A stretch of 49,258 bases of DNA from the NCBI RefSeq assembly GCF_002743055.1, contig NZ_PDYM01000024.1:1-49258 (forward strand). The letters are read 5' to 3'. This DNA comes from Sporosarcina sp. P13 (lineage in GTDB: Bacteria; Bacillota; Bacilli; Bacillales_A; Planococcaceae). Of the stretch, positions 30,080-39,137 are shown in pieces. The first letter of the stretch is position 1. Each line of letters opens with the position of its first letter. The notes under the pieces are model-generated. The model saw only the letters and a program-made list of their open reading frames with translations, searched no databases and was not told the DNA's origin. Both the position numbers and the translations under genes were made by a program.

Positions 30080-30564
30080 ATACACGTAAAATGATTTTTA
30101 TGACTATGTTTGTCGCGATTGCAGTCGCTGGTTCTGCTTTCGTTTCTTTCCCTGCCGGCATTGCAAAAGCCTATCCAATCCAGCATGCCGTGAACGTTAT
30201 TGTGGCAATCGTCATGGGGCCTATTCCTGCAGTCATTGTAGCTTTTATGACTGGTCTCGTGCGCGTGCTAACCGGAACTGGCTCGTTGCTCGCTTTTCCC
30301 GGTGGTATGATTGGTGCCCTTTTAGCAGGTGTCTTATATAAGGCATATAAAAAGAATTGGAGTGCAGGGATTGGGGAGATTATAGGGACAGGTTTGATCG
30401 CTCCTTTATTCGCTGTTCCGTATGCGAAGATTTTAATGGGCACAACCGTAACAGCCTTCTTCTTTTTCCCACCATTCTTGGTGTCAACAATCAGTGGTAC
30501 GATCATCGGTCTACTACTCGCTCCCCGACTTTTGAAGTTAAAAATGTTTCAAAACTTGCGTTAA
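30076..30564 (+). CDS. thiW: Thiazole ECF transporter S component ThiW
   Basis: Membrane substrate-binding component of an ECF importer, predicted to bring in the thiazole precursor used by ThiM. The 162-residue product is nearly all hydrophobic helices, with FVSFPAGIAKAYPIQHAVNV and GSLLAFPGGMIGALLAG as in ThiW. The ATG overlaps the thiE stop (TTATGA). Being under the TPP riboswitch supports the assignment. The ECF ATPases must be elsewhere. Confidence 0.88.
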   Translation: MNTRKMIFMTMFVAIAVAGSAFVSFPAGIAKAYPIQHAVNVIVAIVMGPIPAVIVAFMTGLVRVLTGTGSLLAFPGGMIGALLAGVLYKAYKKNWSAGIGEIIGTGLIAPLFAVPYAKILMGTTVTAFFFFPPFLVSTISGTIIGLLLAPRLLKLKMFQNLR

Positions 30565-30588
30565 AATCCGTTACATAAAGCGATACAA

Positions 30589-30620
30589 AAAAGCCATAGA
30601 GAGGTTTCTCTGTGGCTTTT
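30589..30620 (+). terminator. Terminator after thiW
   Basis: AAGCCATAGAGA and TCTCTGTGGCTT form a hairpin followed by TTTT; nothing else is recognisable between here and 30737. Confidence 0.7.
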
Positions 30621-30737
30621 GGATTGAAGATAAAAAGATGCTTTCCTGAGGGCGTGGCCTGAGCGGCTTGGGACACAGTGAAATAATATACTTTTCACAT
30701 ACAAATTGCCTGTCGATTCCCCGGGAAATAACGCGAA

Positions 30738-32048
30738 TTATTTTCCTGCTTGTTTGTAATAGCTTTTCATTTCTTCTGCCGGAACCATATTCCCGCCTGT
30801 TGCCCATACAAGATGCGTCGCTTGCGGTGAATTGGCTAACGGCAGAGTGGACTGTATCGCTTGCACCGGACCTATCATTCCAGCTAGTGCAGAAGGTTCT
30901 AGCCAAATGTCTTCACTGTCAGCTAGTTTCTTCAACAATTTGAATAAGGTTTGATCTTCGATTGTGTAACAACCTGCTAGCAATGGCTCAATCGTTTTAC
31001 CGACAAATGCAGAAGCTGTGCCGACCGCTAGACCGTCAGCTGCAGTTTTATTATCTAGACCGAAGTCAGCTACAGATACTTGATCATGTAGCCCAGTCAT
31101 CATACCGATCATCATGCATGGCGAATGTGTAGGTTCCGCAAACAAGCAATGCACATGATCGCCGAATGCCAACTTTAATCCAAATGCCACACCGCCTGGC
31201 CCCCCGCCTACACCGCAAGGTAAATAGACGAACAAAGGATGTTCTTCATCGACTATAATTTGTTGCGCTTTTAGCTGATTCGCCACCCGTTCCCCAGCGA
31301 CTGCATAACCCATAAAAAGGTCTGTTGAATTTTCATCATCAACGAAGTGACACGTTGGATCTGCGTTCGCTTGACGTCTTCCTTCTTCTACCGCTTTACT
31401 GTAATCATCTTGATACTCAACGACTTGAACACCTTTAGAACGCAATAGATCTTTCTTCCATTGCTTGGCATCAGCAGACATATGTACCGTGACGTTAAAT
31501 CCTAATTTTGCACTCATAATGCCAATACTTAACCCTAAATTCCCTGTCGAGCCAACCGCAATCTTATGCTTTGAAAACAGCTCTTTAAACGCAGGTTCTG
31601 CAAATTGACTGTAGTCTAGTGCGTCGTTAAGTAACTGATTTTCAATCGCCAATGTTTCAGCATGCTTCAATACTTCATAAATTCCACCACGTGCTTTAAT
31701 TGAACCTGAAATCGGCAAGGCATTGTCTTGTTTTAATAGGAGTTTTCCTGGAATGTTGATCGCATACTCTTTCGCAAGTACTTTCTTCATTGTAGCAATA
31801 GGCGTAATTGGTGATTCGATGATACCTTGGTTTTCCGCAGTATCCTGAAATACCTTTACTAGATAAGGTGCAAATCGTTTCAACCGTTCACTAGCATCTG
31901 TTACATGTACTTTTGATAAGTTAGTCTTAGCCAACCCAGTCGCCATAGGCTCAACAGCAGGATTGCGCCATAACACTTCTTTCTTCTCCATAACGGCCTG
32001 TAATAAAGGTAGTTTGGCTATCCAATCACTTTGCGTCAGATGATTCAT
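30738..32048 (-). CDS. dsdA: D-serine ammonia-lyase (dehydratase)
   Basis: PLP enzyme that converts D-serine to pyruvate and ammonia, protecting against D-serine. The 436-residue product is near the 442 of E. coli DsdA. The PLP lysine is in [14 protein letters not shown], the phosphate-binding glycine loop in [11 protein letters not shown], and CGVGGGPGG is the later cofactor loop. AAGGAGCG precedes the ATG. It lies 22 bp behind desR and may be read with it; no dsdC regulator is near. Confidence 0.93.
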   Translation of the reverse strand: MNHLTQSDWIAKLPLLQAVMEKKEVLWRNPAVEPMATGLAKTNLSKVHVTDASERLKRFAPYLVKVFQDTAENQGIIESPITPIATMKKVLAKEYAINIPGKLLLKQDNALPISGSIKARGGIYEVLKHAETLAIENQLLNDALDYSQFAEPAFKELFSKHKIAVGSTGNLGLSIGIMSAKLGFNVTVHMSADAKQWKKDLLRSKGVQVVEYQDDYSKAVEEGRRQANADPTCHFVDDENSTDLFMGYAVAGERVANQLKAQQIIVDEEHPLFVYLPCGVGGGPGGVAFGLKLAFGDHVHCLFAEPTHSPCMMIGMMTGLHDQVSVADFGLDNKTAADGLAVGTASAFVGKTIEPLLAGCYTIEDQTLFKLLKKLADSEDIWLEPSALAGMIGPVQAIQSTLPLANSPQATHLVWATGGNMVPAEEMKSYYKQAGK

Positions 32049-32070
32049 TCAATCGATCGCTCCTTATTAA

Positions 32071-32682
32071 TTATTTAAACCAGCCTTTTTCTTGGAACAT
32101 CGAAATCGCTTCAATTCGATTTCGAACACCTAGTTTATCTAATATAGTTGAAACGTAATTCCGCACAGTTCCAGGTGACAGAAATAATTCAGCCGCAATC
32201 TGCTTCGTCGTCTTACCTTCAGATACTAGCTTTAAAACTTCCGCTTCACGTTCAGTCAACGGATTCTTCTTTTCTTCTTTCATATCAAATGCTAAATCGA
32301 TTAGTTCTGGCGCGTAAATTCGTCCACCTTTAATAATGGAATGAATCGACCGTACCAATTCCTCGATCGGATTATCTTTCAGCAAATAGCCTTTTACCCC
32401 TGCATTACGCGCCCGCTCAAAATATCCAGCTCTTGCAAATGTCGTCAAAATGATGATTTGGCAATCCAAATCCTGTAACTCTTCTGCTGCATCTAAGCCC
32501 GTTTTAATTGGCATTTCAATATCCATAATACAAATATCAGGTGCCAGACTTTTCACTAGATCCACTGCTTCCTGACCATTTTTCGCCATACCGACGACTT
32601 CCATATCTTCTTCTAAATTTAACAACGACCCTAGCGCACCGAGCATCATCCTTTGATCTTCTGCTATTACAATGCGGATCAT
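32071..32682 (-). CDS. desR: Response regulator DesR
   Basis: NarL/LuxR-type regulator of membrane fluidity. The receiver domain has the acidic pair E8-D9 and the phosphoacceptor D54, the same number as in B. subtilis DesR. The C-terminal helix-turn-helix begins LTEREAEVLKLVSEG. I chose the ATG at 32682 (MIRIVIAED), with AAGGAAGGG upstream; a GTG three codons earlier overlaps the kinase stop. Product 203 residues. Context des-desK-desR supports the name. Confidence 0.9.
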   Translation of the reverse strand: MIRIVIAEDQRMMLGALGSLLNLEEDMEVVGMAKNGQEAVDLVKSLAPDICIMDIEMPIKTGLDAAEELQDLDCQIIILTTFARAGYFERARNAGVKGYLLKDNPIEELVRSIHSIIKGGRIYAPELIDLAFDMKEEKKNPLTEREAEVLKLVSEGKTTKQIAAELFLSPGTVRNYVSTILDKLGVRNRIEAISMFQEKGWFK

Positions 32683-32687
32683 ACCAA

Positions 32688-33815
32688 TCACCCTTCCTTT
32701 ATTTGCTTTAATACCGCTGGAACCGTAATTTCAAGTTCCGTTCCTTCTTCATTAGCAATCCATAGCTTGCCATTTACAAACTCTAACCGTTCTTCCATAC
32801 CGTCTAATCCGTTGCCTGGTAGATTGACTCCATTTTGCGCAATCCCAATGCCATTATCTTTTACTTTAATAGTAAACTCTTTCGTTGTACGTTGAAACAC
32901 GATACAACACCGCTTAGCGTAGCTATGTTTGACCACGTTATTTATAGCCTCTTTTAAGCACATAACCAAAACATTTTCCACGATGGGGGACATGTCCGGA
33001 AAGTTCGGATCTCCTTCGATAGCTAGTTCAATTTCTGCTGCCTTCAATAATTGCTGTACGCGAATTAATTCATCTTTCAGCTTCACTCGGCGCATCCCAC
33101 TAACTAATACTCGAACTTCTTTCAACGCGGTACTAGATATTTGCCGAATATCTTGCAGTTCTGCCACAGCCTCCTGTTTATCCCGTTCAATTAAACGAAC
33201 AGCTAAATCGCTTTTCAAGCCAATCATGGAGAGTTTTTGACCTAACGTATCATGAAGATCTCTCGCAATTCGTTCACGCTCCTGAACAATCGTTAATTCC
33301 GATATGCGCTTTCTTGCAACTTCCAACTGATCTTGAAGCCGTTCGCGTTTTTGTCGATTATATAAATTGAATGGAAGTAACACGACCCCAATAATGGTGA
33401 TGATTATAAAATGGATTTGTGGTAAAAACAAATGGATATCAATAAAGAAGCCTGCAACGACTGCACCGATTAAAATCGCAATATGTAAACCGTAAATAAT
33501 GAAAAAGCCTACAGAATTTCGGATATTCCCAATGAAAAAGGCAATGAAAATAGATAAGTAGACATAGCCAAACAACAATGTCATTAAGACGGTAATAACA
33601 ATTTCAAAGCTGATCCACATATACATGAGCCCACTTTGAGATTTAGTAGAAAAATAGTAGGATAAGAAAAAGAAAACTAAAAGTGTAAAACCAATCATCA
33701 AATCAAACGGTGATGCACTTCGTAAAATAAAAAAGAATGGTAGTATACAAAACACGACCCACGCGTAAATGCTGAGCCATGGATTTTTCGGGAAAATACT
33801 GTACCAACTGCGCAT
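32688..33815 (-). CDS. desK: Thermosensor histidine kinase DesK
   Basis: Membrane kinase that senses bilayer thickness in the cold. Four to five hydrophobic helices fill residues 15-150; a coiled linker leads to the HisKA_3 motif ERERIARDLHDTLGQKLS with the phosphorylated H188, the same number as in B. subtilis DesK; the ATPase domain has NNVVKHSYAKR and DNGIGI, then GNGLDGMEERL. 375 residues. Its stop overlaps the region of the desR start, so both are made together. Confidence 0.9.
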   Translation of the reverse strand: MRSWYSIFPKNPWLSIYAWVVFCILPFFFILRSASPFDLMIGFTLLVFFFLSYYFSTKSQSGLMYMWISFEIVITVLMTLLFGYVYLSIFIAFFIGNIRNSVGFFIIYGLHIAILIGAVVAGFFIDIHLFLPQIHFIIITIIGVVLLPFNLYNRQKRERLQDQLEVARKRISELTIVQERERIARDLHDTLGQKLSMIGLKSDLAVRLIERDKQEAVAELQDIRQISSTALKEVRVLVSGMRRVKLKDELIRVQQLLKAAEIELAIEGDPNFPDMSPIVENVLVMCLKEAINNVVKHSYAKRCCIVFQRTTKEFTIKVKDNGIGIAQNGVNLPGNGLDGMEERLEFVNGKLWIANEEGTELEITVPAVLKQIKEG

Positions 33816-33888
33816 TGCTTGTCATCGCCACCTTTTTAGTTCATTATAGCAAGTATTTGCACATTTAACCTACTGAAGCTATTCCTAC

Positions 33889-33927
33889 AAAAGAAAAAGG
33901 CGGAGAAGGAAGTCCTTCTCTCGCCTG
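33889..33927 (-). terminator. Terminator after des
   Basis: Hairpin AGGCGAGAGAAGGA / TCCTTCTCCGCCT followed on the minus strand by TTTTTCTTTT, directly after the des stop and before desK. It would make des a separate transcript or limit read-through into desK-desR. Confidence 0.8.
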
Positions 33928-33928
33928 T

Positions 33929-34975
33929 TTATTGTAATCTTGTACGTTTTGGTTTTAGATCTAATGACAATTTCTTCTTTTCCGCAAATTGCTTCGCTTC
34001 TTTAAACGTAATGAACTTTTTATTCACTGGGTCATATAAGCGATAACGTAATGATTCAAGACTAGTTTTCAACGTGATTGTCGTTGCTTTATGCAATGGC
34101 GGTGTTAATTCATGCGCCATTTCAAGATTATAGTTCGGTACACGTGGTGCTAAGTGGTGTACGTGGTGGAAACCGATATTACCTGTTGCCCATTGTAGAA
34201 CACGTGGTAATTGATAGTAAGAGCTACCTTCAACAGCAGCTTTTACATAATCCCAATCCGTTTCTTCTTCAAAGTACGAATCTTCGAATGTGTGTTGAAT
34301 GTAGAACAACCAAATACCAAGTGCAGCTGCTGTGAACATCATCGTACCTTGAATTAACAAGAATGCTTTCCAGCCAACCACTGCGATAAGTACGCTATAT
34401 AATGCGACTAAGATAATATTGATAAGATACGTATTCATACGCTCTTTCTTACGTGCGTCTTTACGGTTAAAACGACCTGTGATTAGTACCAAATATAAAG
34501 GTCCAAATCCAAACAACACTAGAGGACTACGATAGAAACGATAAGCTAGGCGCGTAAGCTTAGAAGCATTTTCATATTCTTCAACTGTCAATACCCAAAT
34601 ATCTCCAACACCACGTTTATCTAAATTTGAACTAGATGCATGGTGGATTGAGTGCTCTCTTTTCCACTTTTCGTAAGGAAATAATGTTAGGACGCCAGTG
34701 ATTGTTCCGACAATGTTGTTTGCTTTTTTATCGCGGAAGAATGAACCGTGCGTACAGTCATGGAAGATAATGAATGTGCGGACTACGAAGAACGCAGCCA
34801 CGATAGATAAGGCAACTGTTAACACTACAGAAACCTCAATGCTTTGATAAGCTAAGAACCATAAAACAAAAATAGGTGGAATCGTGTTCAGCATCTGTAC
34901 AATACTTTTCTTTAGATCTGATTTCGCGAAAGGTGCGACGTCCTTGTGCAGCTGCTTCGTTTTCTCTTTACTCAT
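33929..34975 (-). CDS. des: Membrane fatty acid desaturase
   Basis: Introduces a double bond into membrane phospholipid acyl chains in the cold. The three histidine boxes of the diiron site are visible: HDCTHGSF, HSIHHA and HHVHH. About four to five membrane helices surround them in 348 residues. CTAGGAGGG precedes the ATG. A large DesR-like palindrome lies 70 to 120 bp upstream, and desK-desR follow, so phosphorylated DesR should activate it. Confidence 0.93.
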   Translation of the reverse strand: MSKEKTKQLHKDVAPFAKSDLKKSIVQMLNTIPPIFVLWFLAYQSIEVSVVLTVALSIVAAFFVVRTFIIFHDCTHGSFFRDKKANNIVGTITGVLTLFPYEKWKREHSIHHASSSNLDKRGVGDIWVLTVEEYENASKLTRLAYRFYRSPLVLFGFGPLYLVLITGRFNRKDARKKERMNTYLINIILVALYSVLIAVVGWKAFLLIQGTMMFTAAALGIWLFYIQHTFEDSYFEEETDWDYVKAAVEGSSYYQLPRVLQWATGNIGFHHVHHLAPRVPNYNLEMAHELTPPLHKATTITLKTSLESLRYRLYDPVNKKFITFKEAKQFAEKKKLSLDLKPKRTRLQ

Positions 34976-35044
34976 GGTTGACTTTCCCTCCTAGTGGGTT
35001 TGCTATTACATTAAGAATACCGCGCATCTACTTCTTGCGGTAGA

Positions 35045-35098
35045 CATAGATGTCATGACTTTGATATGACAAATGTCATATCGCCCATGACATCTATG
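35045..35098 (-). promoter_or_regulatory. DesR-type operator upstream of des
   Basis: A central perfect inverted repeat GATATGACAAATGTCATATC type (35063-35082) is flanked nearly concentrically by CATAGATGTCATG (35045-35057) and CATGACATCTATG (35086-35098). All four half-sites contain ATGACA/TGTCAT, like known DesR boxes. I could not fix a -35/-10 pair with confidence. Confidence 0.72.
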
Positions 35099-35111
35099 AC
35101 AGCACGTCAAA

Positions 35112-35139
35112 AAACGTACCCTTTTGACCGGATACGTTT
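35112..35139 (+). promoter_or_regulatory. Imperfect palindrome over a candidate promoter
   Basis: AAACGTA (35112-35118) and TACGTTT (35133-35139) are inverted arms around a candidate -35 TTGACC (35124-35129); a TAGATA at 35146-35151 would be a -10 at 16 bp. It may control the PAP2 gene downstream. The regulator is unknown. Confidence 0.35.
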
Positions 35140-35254
35140 GGATAGTAGATAGTTGAATTCGTGAGCGGGAATTTAGTTGGCACTATTCAATCTTTCACTG
35201 TACATTTTTTTAAGCTTCGTTCAGAATGTAATTGATATAGAAAGGATGTTAGTC

Positions 35255-35932
35255 GTGCGTGAATTATCTCTCCGTTTATTGATTATTTGGTTGATATGTA
35301 TCTTCTTGACAGGTTTTTTTGCGCTTGTTGCCCGGTCTATTCATTTACATACAATTACTAGTTTTGATGATCCGATTATCGATTTTGTACAAGGTGCAGA
35401 AACTACTTGGCTGACGGCAATTATGAAGGCTTTTACAACGATTGGTTCGACAGCTGTCGTCGTACTGCTCGCCGTTTTCGCATTAGCTATTCTGCTACGG
35501 TTACAATATCGCGCACAAGCAATTTTATTAGTTTCAGTTTTAGCCGGAACGGGTATTTTGAATCAAGTGCTGAAATTTATTTTCAAAAGGGAGCGGCCTG
35601 ACTTCTATCGCTTGATTGAAATTACGGGCTACAGCTTTCCGAGCGGTCATACGATGATGGCGTTTAGTTTGTATACGATCCTAGCGTATATCGTATGGCG
35701 GAATTTACGGTTTACTTGGAGTCGTGTAGTCGTTGTGATCTTGGCTACTGTGATGATTGTTATGATTGCTCTGAGTCGGATCTATTTAGGTGTTCATTAC
35801 CCTAGTGACATCGTCGGTGGTATGCTTGCGAGTATGGTGTGGCTAATTGCTTCCATTGCGATGTATCAGCAATTTCAACATCAAAGACAAAGTAAAACAG
35901 CACTTAGTAAAGAAAGAAAAAGTTATCGTTAA
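35255..35932 (+). CDS. PAP2-family membrane phosphatase
   Basis: Likely acts on undecaprenyl diphosphate or a phosphatidyl phosphate at the outer face of the membrane. The three catalytic motifs are KFIFKRERP, PSGHT and SRIYLGVHYPSD, set among about six membrane helices. I chose the GTG at 35255 (VRELSLRLL), six bases after AAAGGATG, giving 225 residues; an ATG at 35246 touches that site, and the longest frame from 35177 has none. Which lipid is the substrate cannot be told from sequence. mscL follows at once. Confidence 0.85.
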   Translation: MRELSLRLLIIWLICIFLTGFFALVARSIHLHTITSFDDPIIDFVQGAETTWLTAIMKAFTTIGSTAVVVLLAVFALAILLRLQYRAQAILLVSVLAGTGILNQVLKFIFKRERPDFYRLIEITGYSFPSGHTMMAFSLYTILAYIVWRNLRFTWSRVVVVILATVMIVMIALSRIYLGVHYPSDIVGGMLASMVWLIASIAMYQQFQHQRQSKTALSKERKSYR

Positions 35933-35943
35933 GGATGATGTGT

Positions 35944-36327
35944 GTGTGGAAAGATTTTAAGGAGTTTGCGTTTAAAGGGAATATTTTTGATTTGGCAATA
36001 GGTGTCGTAATTGGTGCGGCATTTGGTACAATCGTTTCTTCACTAGTTGAAAATATTATGACACCGCTTATTGGTATTTTATTGGGCGGACTGGATCTTT
36101 CTGGATTGAGTTATACAGTTGATGATGCTGAAATAAAATATGGTCTATTCATTCAATCCATAATTGATTTCTTAATTGTAGCAGGTTCCATCTTCGTCTT
36201 CCTACGTGTGCTTATGAAATTTAAAATGAAAGAACCTGAGCCTGTCGAAGAGCCAGAAGAAAAACCTTTGGATATGAAAGAAGAATTGCTAACTGATATC
36301 CGTGATTTATTGAAGAAGCAACAATAA
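35944..36327 (+). CDS. mscL: Large-conductance mechanosensitive channel
   Basis: Pentameric pore that opens on severe membrane tension during hypo-osmotic shock. The 127-residue product has the amphipathic N-terminal helix WKDFKEFAFKGN, the pore helix NIFDLAIGVVIGAAFGTIVSSL, a second helix (IIDFLIVAGSIFVFLRV) and a charged cytoplasmic bundle. I chose the GTG at 35944 since MscL starts M-W-K-x-F and AAGGATG lies upstream; ATG codons at 35935 and 35938 would add three or two residues. Confidence 0.93.
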   Translation: MWKDFKEFAFKGNIFDLAIGVVIGAAFGTIVSSLVENIMTPLIGILLGGLDLSGLSYTVDDAEIKYGLFIQSIIDFLIVAGSIFVFLRVLMKFKMKEPEPVEEPEEKPLDMKEELLTDIRDLLKKQQ

Positions 36328-36385
36328 AATAAATATCATCCGCGCATTTAGTCGCTCTACCGACATAATTGTCTGACAAACGCCA

Positions 36386-36414
36386 TTGCAACGCGACTTG
36401 CTCAGTGATACAAT
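36386..36414 (+). promoter_or_regulatory. SigA-type promoter of a small membrane peptide gene
   Basis: -35 TTGCAA (36386-36391), 17-bp spacer, -10 TACAAT (36409-36414), 35 bp before the small gene at 36450. Confidence 0.65.
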
Positions 36415-36449
36415 GATAGGCAGGATACTGATTAAAGGAGTGGATATTC

Positions 36450-36542
36450 ATGTGGTTCGTTTACATCATGTATGCGTTGTTTGCATTTATCCTAGGTGGA
36501 ACTATACTAGGCTTAGTTCGTACATTCAGCAGCAATAACTAA
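36450..36542 (+). CDS. 30-residue single-helix membrane peptide
   Basis: A short gene with full signals: a promoter, AAAGGAG eight or nine bases before the ATG, and a strong terminator after the stop. The peptide is MWFVYIMYALFAF, then ILGGTILGLVR and a short polar tail FSSNN; it should form one membrane helix with the C-terminus inside because of the single arginine. I do not recognise it. The GG-x-x-LG pattern might pack against another helix (inference). Confidence 0.6.
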   Translation: MWFVYIMYALFAFILGGTILGLVRTFSSNN

Positions 36543-36552
36543 AAAAACTAAC

Positions 36553-36604
36553 AAACAGCAGCAAATGAAGTGGTTCCAGCCACTCCATTTGCTGCTGTTT
36601 TTAC
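36553..36604. terminator. Bidirectional terminator
   Basis: Arms AAACAGCAGCAAATG and CATTTGCTGCTGTTT (with inner AGTGG/CCACT pairing) and T runs either side; serves the small peptide gene and the thioesterase gene. Confidence 0.85.
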
Positions 36605-36609
36605 GTTAC

Positions 36610-37089
36610 TTAATATTTCATCAATCGTCTCTGCTGACGTAGTTCTCTTCTTGCGGGTGCAGTGTCATACAAACGTTGTTCGATTTCCGTTTCGGGATAA
36701 ATGTCAGCAACCGGGATCGGTCGATTCGTATCATCTACCGCCACCATCGTACAGAATGACTCTGTCGTTAGCTTCACTTCACCTGTCACTAAGTTTTTGG
36801 AATGCACAGATACGAATACTTCCATAGACGTTCGTCCGACTGAAGTGACAATCGCTTCGAGTTCTATGACGTCTCCTAACAATGCGGGTGAAACGAAGTC
36901 GACTGAATCGATGGATGCTGTGACTGCCGCTCTCGTGCCCGCATGTTTCATTGCACATATAGCAGCAATTTCATCGATATAAGCTAATACTTTTCCTCCA
37001 AATATGGATTGAATGTGATTGGTGTCTGGCGGCAAGACTAGTTTGCTTTGAATTGTTCTAGATTTGCTCATTGATTTTCTTTCAGACAT
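36610..37089 (-). CDS. Acyl-CoA thioesterase, hotdog fold (YkhA-like)
   Basis: Hydrolyses acyl-CoA to free acid and CoA. The 159-residue hotdog-domain protein shows NHIQSIFGGKVLAYIDEIAAICAMKHAG, with the aspartate and glutamate of the active-site helix, and VTASIDSVDFVSPALLGD. The ATG at 37089 follows AAGGGAG; the longer frame has no site. It lies 61 bp after ykfC and could be read through from the muropeptide operon, but a metabolic link is not evident. Confidence 0.88.
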   Translation of the reverse strand: MSERKSMSKSRTIQSKLVLPPDTNHIQSIFGGKVLAYIDEIAAICAMKHAGTRAAVTASIDSVDFVSPALLGDVIELEAIVTSVGRTSMEVFVSVHSKNLVTGEVKLTTESFCTMVAVDDTNRPIPVADIYPETEIEQRLYDTAPARRELRQQRRLMKY

Positions 37090-37150
37090 TACGACAACTC
37101 CCTTATGGATTCCTTCTCTACAGTATAGCAAAGCAGAGGAAGTTCTCCAT

Positions 37151-38035
37151 TCACACCCTACGAACCTTAATTAGTTTCTCCGCATAATCAGATAAAGTTA
37201 GATCTATTTGCTCCACTGATTTTCCAGTAGACGGTGCATGGAGCATACGTCCATTTCCTGCATACATTCCTACATGGCTTATAATCGTATCTTCATTGGT
37301 ACTAAAGAATAACAAATCACCTAGCTGCCATTCCTCTTGTTTACGCGAGACAGGTCTACCAGTCTTAGCTTGATCGCAAGCATCACGGGGCAATAAGACA
37401 CCACAAGCCTTCCATAGATTATAGATGAACCCTGAGCAATCAAAGCCCCATGCAGACATACCACCCCATAAATACGGTAATCCGATAAATTTACTGCCTA
37501 CAGTTAGTGGGTTAGGGTTAGTTATTTCATCTAATCGTTCAACAACAGAAACACCAATAAGCTTCCAACCATGCGGAGTCCACACACGCATTCGTTTCCC
37601 ATGGGGCAGGCCGCAAGGGAAAACGGTATTGAAAGATACACGTAGAAATGGTTCTCCCGTTAACTCTGTAATCCATGCTTCGCGAGCAGTCACTCTGACA
37701 AATTGTCGTGCAAGTGGTTTTTCTCGCATCGACAATTGGACAAGTGGTACCCAGCCAGGATAACCGCGCGGATCTTTTTGCGAAGGTTGCGAAGTTGCAA
37801 TAATCTTTGCCCAATCTCCCACTACATCTTCCACGATGACGGACTCACCATATAAAAGTTGCGTCTGAATACGCTTCTCTGTACTTAAAGCGAGACGCTC
37901 TTGAAATGACAGTTGCCCAAGCCACTTTTCCAACTGCACTGGATGATCCAAAGCGGGAAGATCCACTAGACGAGCAGCATCTGGATCTGTCCAAACAGCC
38001 GCTACACTGACCGCACATACCCAACACTCATTCAC
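37151..38035 (-). CDS. ykfC: NlpC/P60 muropeptide endopeptidase YkfC
   Basis: Cleaves the gamma-D-Glu to diamino-acid bond of cell-wall peptides after their N-terminal L-Ala is free, in the cytosol in this operon type. SH3-like modules fill residues 20-180; the NlpC/P60 domain has the catalytic cysteine in WGFDCSGFIYN and the histidine in IISHVGMYAGNGRMLHA. There is no signal peptide, in agreement with a cytosolic recycling role. I chose the GTG at 38035, seven bases after AAGGAG; an ATG at 38041 touches that site. 294 residues. The start overlaps the ykfB stop. Confidence 0.88.
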   Translation of the reverse strand: MNECWVCAVSVAAVWTDPDAARLVDLPALDHPVQLEKWLGQLSFQERLALSTEKRIQTQLLYGESVIVEDVVGDWAKIIATSQPSQKDPRGYPGWVPLVQLSMREKPLARQFVRVTAREAWITELTGEPFLRVSFNTVFPCGLPHGKRMRVWTPHGWKLIGVSVVERLDEITNPNPLTVGSKFIGLPYLWGGMSAWGFDCSGFIYNLWKACGVLLPRDACDQAKTGRPVSRKQEEWQLGDLLFFSTNEDTIISHVGMYAGNGRMLHAPSTGKSVEQIDLTLSDYAEKLIKVRRV

Positions 38036-39137
38036 ACGCATGCTCCTTCACCCACGTAATCATTCGTTCTGTATCAAAACCAAGACCTGGGGACTCACTG
38101 AATTCAATAACGGACCCTTGGTACTTCAATCCGCCGGCCGTAAATTCATCCATTACTAAAAGCGGTGCATCCAAATCTACTCGGGTAACATTCGGCTGAC
38201 TTGCTGCCAAATGCGCAGCAGCTGTCACCCCGATTGCCGTTTCCATCATGCTACCAACCATGCACTCCACACGATACGACTCTGCCAATGCAATGATCTT
38301 CAAGGCTTCGTGGATTCCCCCCGACTTCATCAATTTGATATTCAAAACATCTACAGCACGTAACGCTAGCAACTTACGCGCATCTACTGCAGAAAACAAT
38401 GATTCATCCGCCATAATGAGCGTCGACGTACTCTTTGTCACTTCTCTTAATCCTTCTATATCGTCCGCGGCAGCTGGTTGTTCAATTAGTTCTATATCAA
38501 ATCCATCGTTTTCAAACTGTTGAATGATGCGAATTGCTTCTTTTGATTTCCAGCCTTGATTAGCATCTACACGAATAATGATTTCTGAACCCACACGCTG
38601 ACGAATGGTTCGAATCCGTTCCCTTTCCTCGTGAAAATTCCCTGTACCCATTTTCACTTTCAACGTAGTGAATCCTTTTGCCACGTGCTCAGCTGCTTCA
38701 TCCGCCATTTCATTGGGTGTACCGATACTAACCGTCAGATCAGTCACCAAAGCCTTTCGATAACCGCCCAATAACTTGGCTACCGACAATCCGCAAAACT
38801 GCCCTAGTAAATCATGAAGTGCCATATCAACAGCCGCTTTCGCACTCGTATTGCCAATAATCACGCGGCGCATGCGTTCAAATATCGTTTCACGCCTCGT
38901 AAGATCCCGTCCTATTAGCATCGGTGCCAAAATGTGATCAATAGCATAACGAATACTGCCAAGCGAATCGCCTGTAATTACATGTGTCGGTACCGCTTCT
39001 CCCCAGCCAATCATGCCATTATCTGCAGTAATCTTCACAACTACAGACCGCACTGTATGAACGGTACGTAGCGCTGTGATGAATGGTTTACGTAGCGGTG
39101 AATGCACCAAAAACGTTTCTACGGTGCGAATTTTCAA
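38028..39137 (-). CDS. ykfB: L-Ala-D/L-Glu epimerase
   Basis: Enolase-superfamily epimerase that turns L-Ala-D-Glu from murein into L-Ala-L-Glu. The 369-residue product has the catalytic lysine pair region TLKVKMGTG, metal ligands in IRVDANQGW, ELIEQP and MADES, and the second base in NIKLMKSGG. It starts with TTG directly after the ykfA stop, with AGGAG eight bases upstream. Position between ykfA and ykfC is as in B. subtilis. Confidence 0.92.
   Translation of the reverse strand: MKIRTVETFLVHSPLRKPFITALRTVHTVRSVVVKITADNGMIGWGEAVPTHVITGDSLGSIRYAIDHILAPMLIGRDLTRRETIFERMRRVIIGNTSAKAAVDMALHDLLGQFCGLSVAKLLGGYRKALVTDLTVSIGTPNEMADEAAEHVAKGFTTLKVKMGTGNFHEERERIRTIRQRVGSEIIIRVDANQGWKSKEAIRIIQQFENDGFDIELIEQPAAADDIEGLREVTKSTSTLIMADESLFSAVDARKLLALRAVDVLNIKLMKSGGIHEALKIIALAESYRVECMVGSMMETAIGVTAAAHLAASQPNVTRVDLDAPLLVMDEFTAGGLKYQGSVIEFSESPGLGFDTERMITWVKEHACE

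Noticed and set aside
30621..30737. GC-rich patch between thiW and dsdA as a third structured repeat
   Set aside because: It lacks the GACCCGA motif and the paired outer helix seen in the two copies.
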